A stretch of DNA of 64,000 bases from Candidatus Zhuqueibacterota bacterium (GTDB taxonomy: Bacteria; BS750m-G25), in the NCBI GenBank assembly GCA_016783505.1, contig JADHWK010000006.1, positions 1 to 64,000 of the forward strand. Direction: 5' to 3'. Shown here piece by piece: positions 1 to 5,871 of the stretch. Positions within the stretch are counted from its first letter, which is position 1, and each line of letters starts with the position of its first letter. The position numbers and the translations under genes were made by a program. Below the pieces are notes generated by a model, which saw only the letters and a program-made list of their open reading frames with translations, was not told the origin of the DNA and made no database searches.

Positions 1-3
1 AAG

Positions 4-216
4 ATGATTTTTAAAAGAGCCTGGATTTTACCCTTTCTGTGTTAGGCCCTATCATGCGGTCTGTTTAAAACGGAGAAAGGGGGCCGAGAGCATAAGTGGG
101 GTCCAATTTATAAACCGAAACTGACCTTTAAAGAACTTTCCCAGAAAAAGGAAGGTGTTGATTGGACCGGGGAAATTATATATTATTATGGTAATTCACC
201 ACTAAAATTACACTAA
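4..216 (+). pseudogene. Small lipoprotein gene interrupted by an in-frame TAG
   Basis: Reading from the ATG at 4 gives a short lipoprotein-like product: a hydrophobic signal (MIFKRAWILPFLC), a TAG at 43-45, then ALSCGLF, which looks like a lipobox with Cys as lipidation site, then about 50 polar residues and a TAA at 214-216. The frame is otherwise open across 70 codons, so this looks like one gene with a nonsense mutation in its signal peptide. A base error is equally possible. Function unknown. The upstream context is outside the window. Confidence 0.5.
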
Positions 217-230
217 AAGGTATTGATAAC

Positions 231-258
231 TAGCTGAAAAATAGTTACTTTTCAGCTA
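231..258. repeat. Perfect 10-bp inverted repeat upstream of glnA
   Basis: TAGCTGAAAA (231-240) and TTTTCAGCTA (249-258) are exact reverse complements separated by 8 nt. No T-run follows on either strand, so it is a weak terminator candidate; it may be an RNA hairpin or operator in the glnA leader. The rest of 217-329 shows no gene. Confidence 0.6.
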
Positions 259-329
259 TAAAAAAATGTCCTTGCTGCGGCAGTCAAAAATTTTGTGAAG
301 AACCATTCATTTTTCAATCAGGAGGGGCT

Positions 330-1655
330 ATGGGACAAAAGAAAGAGGGGATTTTGAAGAGGGTACGCGATGAAAAGATTTCCTTCATTCGTTTATGGTT
401 CACGGATATTCTAGGTCAGTTGAAGGGGTTTGCCATCACTCCGAGGGAGCTGGAGGGGGCGCTTGATCACGGGATGGGCTTTGACGGTTCCTCCATTGAG
501 GGGTTCGCCCGTATCCACGAGAGCGACCTTATAGCCGTGCCCGACCCCAACACCTTCGTCATCCTGCCCGATGAAATAGAGGAGATGAGCACCGCCCGTA
601 TGTTCTGCGATTTGACTACCCCGGAGGGAAAACCCTACGAGGGAGATCCCCGCTATGTTCTGAGGAGGAATTTAGCAAAAATAGAAAAGAAGGGTTATAC
701 CTTTTATGTGGGTCCTGAGATCGAATACTTCTATTTTGAGGATTCAAGCAGCACCGGCACTCTGGATTCGGGGGGCTACTTTGATTCCTCCATCATTGAT
801 AAAGGGACCTTGCTTCGAAAAAAAAGCATCAACGCCCTGGAATCCATGGGCATTAAGGTGGAATATTCCCATCACGAGGTGGCCCCGAGCCAGCACGAGA
901 TTGACCTTCGGTATTCGGATGCCTTCAACATGGCGGATTATGCCATTACCTACCGCTTTGTGGTAAAGGAGATTGCCCGCCGTAACGGGGCCTACGCCAC
1001 CTTCATGCCCAAACCCATCTACGGCGTCAACGGCAGCGGCATGCACACCCATCAGTCCATCTTCCAGGGGGATAAGAACCTGTTTTTCTGCGCCGACGGG
1101 GAATATCATCTCTCCGATTTCGCCAAGTCCTACATTGCCGGTCTGTTGACACATATCAGGGAGATTACTTCCATTCTGAACCAATGGGTGAACTCTTACA
1201 AGCGGCTGGTGGGGGGATACGAGGCGCCGGTGTACCTCTCGTGGGGCCAGAAGAACCGGTCGGCCCTGGTGCGGGTTCCCCGCTACCGGATCGGGCATGA
1301 ACAGGCCACCCGGGTCGAACTCCGCAGCCCCGACTCTGTGTGCAACCCATACCTGGCTTTCTCCGTTATGCTGGCGGCTGGAATGAAGGGGGTGGAGTCG
1401 GGCTATTCCCTTCCCCCGCCCGTCGAAGAGAACATCTTCGAGATGTCGCCCCGTGAGAAGGAGGCCTTAAACATTCAAAGCCTACCCGGTAATTTATATG
1501 AGGCGATCCTGGAGACTGAGAAAAGCGAACTCGTCAGGGAAGCCCTGGGGGATCATGTGTTCAATAAATTCATTCAAAACAAAAAGATCGAATGGGATAG
1601 CTACCGTTCCCAAGTTACCACCTATGAGCTGGATAAATATTTGCCTATTTTGTAA
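330..1655 (+). CDS. glnA: Glutamine synthetase, type I (GSI-alpha-like)
   Basis: Cytoplasmic enzyme that makes glutamine from glutamate, ammonia and ATP. The 441-residue length matches the short GSI-alpha forms of Bacillus and Thermotoga rather than the ~470-residue adenylylated GSI-beta. The N-terminal beta-grasp ends in FDGSSIEGFARIHESD, which carries substrate and metal ligands; the catalytic domain has the GPEIEYF metal site, NGSGMHTHQS, and the conserved arginine-rich RVPRYRIGHEQATRVELRSPD. The GSI-beta adenylylation tyrosine motif near the C terminus is not present, so control is probably by feedback inhibition. AGGAGGGG lies just before the ATG and fixes this start. It stands alone, followed by an inverted-repeat element. 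Confidence 0.97.
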   Translation: MGQKKEGILKRVRDEKISFIRLWFTDILGQLKGFAITPRELEGALDHGMGFDGSSIEGFARIHESDLIAVPDPNTFVILPDEIEEMSTARMFCDLTTPEGKPYEGDPRYVLRRNLAKIEKKGYTFYVGPEIEYFYFEDSSSTGTLDSGGYFDSSIIDKGTLLRKKSINALESMGIKVEYSHHEVAPSQHEIDLRYSDAFNMADYAITYRFVVKEIARRNGAYATFMPKPIYGVNGSGMHTHQSIFQGDKNLFFCADGEYHLSDFAKSYIAGLLTHIREITSILNQWVNSYKRLVGGYEAPVYLSWGQKNRSALVRVPRYRIGHEQATRVELRSPDSVCNPYLAFSVMLAAGMKGVESGYSLPPPVEENIFEMSPREKEALNIQSLPGNLYEAILETEKSELVREALGDHVFNKFIQNKKIEWDSYRSQVTTYELDKYLPIL

Positions 1656-1667
1656 GGTGTCTTTAGA

Positions 1668-1737
1668 ATATTGAATAATGAATGCCGAGTGATGAGATAA
1701 GAGGCACTTCGATATTCTATATTCCTTGTTCGACATT
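1668..1737. repeat. Imperfect inverted repeat built of ATATTGAAT-like words
   Basis: GAATATTGAAT near the left edge is mirrored by ATTCAATATTC near the right edge (1726-1736), with related words between. It has the same design as the other low-complexity palindromes in this window (one short word repeated in one arm, its complement in the other). The rest of 1656-1840 contains nothing else recognisable. Confidence 0.55.
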
Positions 1738-1840
1738 CAATATTCTCTTATAATATGATGATAGCGTAATGGAGTCCGGTTAGTCACGGCTCTTAAACAA
1801 GACAAAAAGTCGGCCCTTAAAACTCGTTCTTTGTTTTTTA

Positions 1841-1869
1841 TTGACTCTTTTATAAAATTTCTTTATATT
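1841..1869 (+). promoter_or_regulatory. Sigma70-type promoter for the K+ channel gene
   Basis: TTGACT (1841-1846), 17-nt spacer, TATATT (1864-1869). The -10 ends 9 nt before the ATG at 1879, so the predicted transcript begins within a few bases of the start codon (leaderless). This also rules out a start upstream of 1879. Confidence 0.75.
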
Positions 1870-1878
1870 GATAAAGAA

Positions 1879-3036
1879 ATGCCGGGAAAAAGTTCACAGA
1901 TTATCGCCAATATCCTCCGGAGTAATCTGACCAAGGTTTTCTTAGGGATGGCGGTGGTGATGGTGGCTGGTGGGATGGCGGTGACCCTCTTCGAGCAGGC
2001 GGACACCGGGTTCAGTTCCGTGTTTGATTCCATCTGGTGGGCGCTGGTGACCATGACCACGGTGGGCTACGGAGACAAGGTGCCAGTGTCGGTGGCCGGA
2101 AGGTTAATCGGCATCGGGGTGATCATCTGCGGGGTGGCCTTAGTCTCCATGTTCACGGCTACTGTTTCATCCATCTTTGTGGCCAACAAAATCAGGGAGG
2201 GACAGGGATTGAAGGAAGTGAAATTTAAGAATCATCTCATCATCTGCGGCTGGAATTTTAACGCCGAACGGATTATTGAGGAGCTGAAGCAAAGCCCCAT
2301 CTATCGGAGTCATGCCATTATCATGGTCAATGAACTTCCCATAGAGGAGGTGGAAGAAATCCTGAGGAGACACCGGGATTTGAAGATGGGGTTCGTACGG
2401 GGGGATCACACCAAACTGGTCATTTTGGAGAGGGCCAACGTCAAGCAGGCCGCAGCGGTGATCGTCCTGCCAAATCTGGCCACCTCTTCCCCGGATAAAG
2501 CCGACGAGAAGACCATTCTGGCCACCCTGACCATCAAATCGGAGAATCCCAACATCAAGGTCTACGCCCACCTCCTTGACAAGGAAAATGAAATGCACCT
2601 TAAACGGGCCGACGCCGATGGGGTCATCGTATCCGACGAATTCTCCGGATTCCTGCTGGCCACCCACGTGGTCTCCCCGGGGATTCCTCAGATAATAAGC
2701 GAACTTCTGACCTATGGTCGGGGGAATGCTATCTTGCGGGAGCCGATCCCCCAAAACTTTGTGGGGAAAACCTTCGCCGAACTGGCTTCCTATTTTAAGG
2801 AGAAGAAGGACGTTATTCTCATCGGTCTTTTGTCCGAGGAGGATATTCTGCGGATGGATGATGTTCTTTCCGATGATACCTCCTCCATTGACGCCTTTAT
2901 CAAGCGCAAATTTGAGGAGTTGGGGAAACGGAAGGAGGAGTTGGAGCGGATTGTGGTGAACATCAATCCCGGTAGAGACAATGTGATCCAGACGGGGGAA
3001 GAGGCATTGGTCATCGGCCGCCCCGTCTCGGGCTGA
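1879..3036 (+). CDS. Two-TM potassium channel with RCK domains (MthK-like)
   Basis: Integral inner-membrane ion channel. It has two transmembrane helices (about residues 18-38 and 74-100) around a pore loop with the K+ selectivity filter TTVGYGD. A cytosolic RCK/TrkA-N Rossmann region follows (KNHLIICGWNFNAERI, then EILRRH...GFVRGDHTK) and a C-terminal TrkA-C-like domain (about 290-385). The full-length 385-residue layout fits ligand- or Ca2+-gated MthK-type channels. The start at 1879 is chosen because the promoter boxes lie over any earlier start codon. Monocistronic by context. Confidence 0.9.
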   Translation: MPGKSSQIIANILRSNLTKVFLGMAVVMVAGGMAVTLFEQADTGFSSVFDSIWWALVTMTTVGYGDKVPVSVAGRLIGIGVIICGVALVSMFTATVSSIFVANKIREGQGLKEVKFKNHLIICGWNFNAERIIEELKQSPIYRSHAIIMVNELPIEEVEEILRRHRDLKMGFVRGDHTKLVILERANVKQAAAVIVLPNLATSSPDKADEKTILATLTIKSENPNIKVYAHLLDKENEMHLKRADADGVIVSDEFSGFLLATHVVSPGIPQIISELLTYGRGNAILREPIPQNFVGKTFAELASYFKEKKDVILIGLLSEEDILRMDDVLSDDTSSIDAFIKRKFEELGKRKEELERIVVNINPGRDNVIQTGEEALVIGRPVSG

Positions 3037-3096
3037 AGGAAAAGGAACCGATCGGAAACTATTCGCATTAACCCACATTTGGAATTTCATTATTAG

Positions 3097-3297
3097 TTGA
3101 TTGCTGATTGTTGATTGTCATGAAAAGAGAATTTTTAAAGCTAAAAGATATAAGACCTTATCGAATTGCTACTGAGCCTGCCGGTTAGAAATCAATACCT
3201 TAACAAAACTCACTGGAAACTAAAGGCTTTGACATTTTAACAATCAGCAACCTGCCCGTCCCGAAGGTTCGGAACAGGCGGGTTAACAATCAACAAT
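3097..3297. repeat. TTGATTG-type dispersed repeat with embedded hairpin
   Basis: The 315-bp gap between the channel gene and the cNMP gene holds no gene. It contains words TTGATTGCTGATTGTTGATTG (3100-3120 region) and, at 3237-3297, the complementary AACAATCAGCAA/AACAATCAACAA words, so the two form long imperfect inverted arms. Inside the right arm sits a CCTGCCCGTCCCGAAGGTTC hairpin (3251-3281), a member of the TCCCGA/TCGGGA family. Related copies lie at about 23150, 35843 and 52213. Confidence 0.6.
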
Positions 3298-3351
3298 AAA
3301 TCGTAGGTTTCTCAAGGATTTCAACACGTTGCATTAACGTCAGGGGAAAAA

Positions 3352-3861
3352 TTGGATCTTAAGGCATTATCACGCTGTAGCCTTTTCGATGGCCTGAACG
3401 AGGAGCGGTTGAAAGTGGTTGTTGGGTCTTTATCGGAGAAGGCTTATAGGGCCGGGGAAGTGATCGTCCAGGAGGGGGAAGTGGGGGATGAGCTTTTCAT
3501 TCTGATGGAGGGCGAGGTACAGATTACTAAAAGTCTAACCTTATTGCACCATTCCGGAGAAAGCGACCGCAGGGACAAGTCCCTGCTACGTCTTTCCGCA
3601 TTCGCCCATCCCTTCTTCGGGGAGATGTCCCTGATCGGGAAGGATTTTGCCCGCTCCGCCACGGTTACTTCCCTGACCAATACCGAATTTGCCGTCCTTA
3701 AACGAAAAGATTTTCTCAGGTTAGGAGAAAAGCATCAGGACATCGGCTTTGCCATTATCTACAACATTGCCAGGGTTCTATGCGACCGGCTGCGGAAGGC
3801 CAATCAGGATATATTGAAGCTGACCACAGCGTTTAGTCTAGCGTTGGAGACGGGGAGATAA
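3352..3861 (+). CDS. Cyclic nucleotide-binding domain protein (no DNA-binding domain)
   Basis: Single Crp-type cNMP-binding beta-roll (about residues 5-130) followed by a C-terminal helix (RVLCDRLRKANQDILKLTTAF). It begins with the usual LSRCSLFDGLNEERL segment and has GEVIVQEGEVGDELFILMEGEV and FFGEMSLIGKDFARSATV, the phosphate-binding cassette region. There is no helix-turn-helix, so it is more likely an allosteric partner than a transcription factor. The start is TTG after AGGGG. A loop at residues 72-79 is encoded by a perfect DNA palindrome (3569-3586), suggesting an in-frame repeat insertion. Its last ~30 codons are duplicated downstream at 4724-4846. Confidence 0.8.
   Translation: MDLKALSRCSLFDGLNEERLKVVVGSLSEKAYRAGEVIVQEGEVGDELFILMEGEVQITKSLTLLHHSGESDRRDKSLLRLSAFAHPFFGEMSLIGKDFARSATVTSLTNTEFAVLKRKDFLRLGEKHQDIGFAIIYNIARVLCDRLRKANQDILKLTTAFSLALETGR
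3569..3586. repeat. 18-bp palindrome inside the cNMP-binding gene
   Basis: GCAGGGAC-AA-GTCCCTGC, 8-bp perfect arms and 2-nt loop, read as part of RDKSLLR within a beta-roll loop and in frame. Palindromes of this form occur as dispersed elements in many genomes, so an insertion is plausible; the ancestral loop cannot be seen here. Confidence 0.6.
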
Positions 3862-3891
3862 TGCCGTTGAGGACAAAGAAAAAATTATATA
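3770..3891 (+). repeat. Direct repeat A, first copy (3' end of cNMP gene)
   Basis: About 122 bp covering the last ~30 codons of the cNMP gene, its stop and about 30 bp downstream. A diverged copy (roughly 85-90% identical by eye) is at 4724-4846. Both start at CCAGGGTTCT and end in AAAGAAAAAATTAT. Confidence 0.85.
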
Positions 3892-3917
3892 CAAGTATAA
3901 GCTAAGAAGGGGAAAGA

Positions 3918-4163
3918 ATGATGAATCCGCTTTTACAGCGTATTTCCGTTGACCCAAATGTCTGCTTCGGCAAACCCTGCATTCGTGGTACTCGAATCTG
4001 GGTATCCTTGCTTCTTGATTTCCTGGCCAATGGGATGGGCTTTGAGGATATTCTCGCAGAATATCCTCAACTGACGGAGGAGGATGTTCGGGCTGCCATA
4101 GCTTACGCATCCGAGATGGCCCGGGAACGATATGTTGAAATCCCAGCCGGGGCAACAGGATGA
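3918..4163 (+). CDS. DUF433-family antitoxin
   Basis: 81-residue protein with the DUF433 signature: RISVDPNVCFGKPCIRGTRI at the start and EDILAEYPQLTEEDVRAAIAYA at the end, which form a small winged-helix-like DNA-binding fold. Members of this family are the antitoxin half of PIN-like (DUF5615) toxin pairs. AAGGGGAAAG lies upstream of tandem ATGs at 3918 and 3921. The stop overlaps the toxin start as ATGA (4160-4163), implying translational coupling and probable autoregulation. It sits immediately after direct repeat A. Confidence 0.88.
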   Translation: MMNPLLQRISVDPNVCFGKPCIRGTRIWVSLLLDFLANGMGFEDILAEYPQLTEEDVRAAIAYASEMARERYVEIPAGATG

Positions 4164-4537
4164 AGTTCAAGCTTGATGAGAACTTTGGAACTCGAACTCA
4201 GCAAACTTTCCGTGCTGCAGGACACGACGTTCAAACGATCCGTGACCAAGGGTTACAGGGATGTTCAGACCAGCATCTCTATAAAGCGAGTTGTTCGGAA
4301 CGGTGCTGTTTGGTGACACTGGATTTGGATTTCGCGGATATAACTCGTTTTCCACCAGTTCAGGCGAGCGGCATAGTTGTTATTCGGAGCCCACGGAATC
4401 CAACCCTTGCTTTACTGGAACAACTGGTGCAACAATTTTTACAAGCCCTCACTCAAATGCCGGTAGAGGGAAGGCTATGGGTTGTCGAAATTGGTCGGAT
4501 TCGAATACATCAATCAGAGTCAGAAGAAGGATCGTGA
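4160..4537 (+). CDS. DUF5615 PIN-like toxin
   Basis: 125-residue predicted RNase with the DUF5615 PIN-like fold. It shows the first acidic motif KFKLDENFG at the N terminus, the central AAGHDVQTIRDQGLQGCSD, and the LVTLDLDFADITRFP acidic motif near residue 55. These Asp/Glu residues would form the metal site. It overlaps the DUF433 gene by 4 nt, the standard layout for this TA pair. Length is typical, so the module looks intact. The RNA target cannot be inferred. Confidence 0.87.
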   Translation: MKFKLDENFGTRTQQTFRAAGHDVQTIRDQGLQGCSDQHLYKASCSERCCLVTLDLDFADITRFPPVQASGIVVIRSPRNPTLALLEQLVQQFLQALTQMPVEGRLWVVEIGRIRIHQSESEEGS

Positions 4538-4593
4538 TGGTTTTCTTTCTCCAGGGTGGATGTGGGTGAAATTAATAGAAATAATCCATGTCC

Positions 4594-4706
4594 TTTTTTA
4601 TGAATAAATAAATTGCAATCTATTGTCTGGGAAAAACGGGGTCCCGATAGAGAATTGGAAATCCCTGTTTTTAATCTCATCCCTGAAATGGTTTAAGGGG
4701 TTCTTC
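4594..4706 (+). repeat. Direct repeat B, first copy
   Basis: 113 bp starting TTTTTTATGAATAAATAAAT and ending GGGGTTCTTC. It is about 90% identical to 5710-5822, same length with no gaps. It lies between the DUF5615 toxin and the second copy of repeat A. No convincing coding frame is seen in it; the weak frame across 4623-4862 has no ribosome site and no recognisable fold. Confidence 0.9.
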
Positions 4707-4723
4707 GTCCACCTCTTTCTATA

Positions 4724-4846
4724 CCAGGGTTCTCTGCAACAGGCTGCGGAAGGCCAATCAAGATATTCTGAAGATGACCCCCCGCGTTTAGTCTGGCGTT
4801 GGAGACGGGGAGATAATGCTGCTGAGAAGAAAGAAAAAATTATTTA
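4724..4846 (+). repeat. Direct repeat A, second copy (cNMP gene 3' fragment)
   Basis: Diverged copy of 3770-3891, including the region equal to the cNMP gene stop codon and the A-rich tail, but detached from any gene body. It immediately follows repeat B and precedes the second TA module. 4847-5001 holds an AT-rich stretch and the upstream region of that module. Confidence 0.85.
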
Positions 4847-5001
4847 TAATTTTTTTTCATAAGAGTTATAATACTACAGAAATTTATACTCACGTTAGCC
4901 AAGTGGGATATTGGCCGGATTAGAAACCCTTGGATTTATGCCAACTTCGCAAACACCCCGATCATTAAGCAACGTTCTCTACAAGTCAAGGAGAAGTGAT
5001 C

Positions 5002-5220
5002 ATGTCTGCTAAAGCTTCCAACTATGAAGAACAATTGGTTCGCGAAATCAAAGGGACGCCAGAGGAGTATCTACCGAATCTTCTTCAGATTGTTCACCTA
5101 TTTCGTGAGAGCGTGTCGTTAAAGCCTGCTGAGGCCAGCTTTCGCCAAGGTTGGAAAGAAACGCTGGTAGGTGAAACCCGGCCTGTGTCTGAATTATGGG
5201 AGGGCATTGATGCCGAATGA
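5002..5220 (+). CDS. Probable antitoxin of a RelE-type module
   Basis: 72-residue mostly helical protein (MSAKASNYEEQLVREIKG... ending VSELWEGIDAE). The layout, a small protein ending in an acidic tail that overlaps the start of a RelE-like toxin by 11 nt, is that of an antitoxin. AAGGAG at 4988-4993 is spaced 8 nt from the ATG at 5002; a GTG at 4996 in the same frame is less well placed. The family is not recognised with certainty; a similar N-terminal helix plus linker is seen in antitoxins paired with RelE/mRNA interferases. Confidence 0.7.
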   Translation: MSAKASNYEEQLVREIKGTPEEYLPNLLQIVHLFRESVSLKPAEASFRQGWKETLVGETRPVSELWEGIDAE

Positions 5221-5572
5221 GCCAGCCGAGCCAGTGCAGGTCGAGTACACACAGGAATTTAAGCGCAATCTGCGGGCACTGGCGAAGAAGTATCGGCACA
5301 TTCGGTCTGATGTGCAACCCGTGATTGGTCGACTTCAGGCAGGTGAGGTTATCGGGAATCAGGTGCGGGGCACGCGCTATACCATCTTCAAGGTGCGGGT
5401 GCAGAATAGCGACATTCAGAAGGGTAAGCGCTCCGGCTATCGTCTCATCTATCAACTTAAAAGACCGACGAGTATTATTCTTGTAACCATTTTCTCCAAA
5501 CTTGACCAAGCGGATGTCTCAACTGAGAAGATACGGCTTATCATAAAAGAGTTTGACGAGCATTTCGCTTAA
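5210..5572 (+). CDS. RelE/ParE-superfamily toxin (mRNA interferase-like)
   Basis: 120-residue protein with the RelE-fold pattern: VEYTQEFKRNLRALAKKYRH (first strand and helices), a central strand region GTRYTIFKVRVQNSD, then KRSGYRLIYQLKRPTSIILVTIFSK, where RelE toxins place catalytic basic residues (K/R and Y), and a C-terminal helix. The ATG at 5210 lies inside the antitoxin's last codons. Enzymes of this type cleave mRNA on the ribosome. This pair is unrelated to the DUF433 pair although both sit between copies of the same A and B repeats. Confidence 0.82.
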   Translation: MPNEPAEPVQVEYTQEFKRNLRALAKKYRHIRSDVQPVIGRLQAGEVIGNQVRGTRYTIFKVRVQNSDIQKGKRSGYRLIYQLKRPTSIILVTIFSKLDQADVSTEKIRLIIKEFDEHFA

Positions 5573-5590
5573 CACGCTATTTGTGGCTCA

Positions 5591-5606
5591 TCCCGATTTC
5601 TCGGGA
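5591..5606. repeat. TCCCGA/TCGGGA hairpin
   Basis: TCCCGA-TTTC-TCGGGA, 6-bp arms (7 with flanking A/T). Member of a stem-loop family also seen at 3259, 14825, 45674 and inside the tRNA-Asp copies. It may act as a weak terminator or be a dispersed element. Confidence 0.6.
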
Positions 5607-5653
5607 TTCGCCCAAACCCATTAGACCTTACAAACAGAGGAAATTATAGAAAT

Positions 5654-5719
5654 ATGAAATGTGATCTCTGCGGGGGTAAGACTTCTAAACAATTGGTCAG
5701 CCATTCTCTTTTTTTATGA
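5654..5719 (+). pseudogene. Truncated YgiT/MqsA-type zinc-finger antitoxin
   Basis: ATG at 5654 after AGAGGA gives MKCDLCGGKTSKQLVSHSLF then a stop. The CxxC and the KT...VSHSLF pattern are the N terminus of YgiT-type zinc-finger antitoxins, which normally run on for about 60-70 more residues. The frame is lost where repeat B (5710-5822) begins, so only the first ~19 codons survive. This is the trace of a third TA module in the same 2-kb stretch. Confidence 0.6.
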
Positions 5720-5822
5720 ATAGATAAATTGCAATCTACTGTCTGGGAAAGACGGGAACCCGATAGAAAATTGGACACCCCTGTTTTTAATCTCATCCCT
5801 GGAATGGTTTAAAGGGTTCTTC
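5710..5822 (+). repeat. Direct repeat B, second copy
   Basis: 113 bp aligned without gaps to 4594-4706, about 11 mismatches. Its left edge interrupts the YgiT-like frame; its right edge lies about 50 bp before valS. Short similarity also exists upstream of both copies (GAAATT(A)ATAGAAAT), suggesting both derive from one ancestral locus. Confidence 0.9.
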
Positions 5823-5871
5823 ATACATGGTTTTACATTAATCTGTTTTTGGATTGCTCGAGGTTCTAGTA

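Noticed and set aside
234..329. Upstream extension of glnA encoding CPCCGSQKFCEE, a zinc-knuckle-like segment
   Set aside because: The frame is open, but it has no ATG/GTG/TTG start with a ribosome site, while AGGAGGGG sits right before the normal glnA ATG.
744..3090. Long antisense reading frames opposite glnA and the K+ channel
   Set aside because: They lie entirely opposite strongly supported genes, show no family motifs, and lack ribosome sites.
4623..4862. Reading frame across repeats B and A'
   Set aside because: No ribosome site, no recognisable fold, and it runs across two duplicated non-coding segments.
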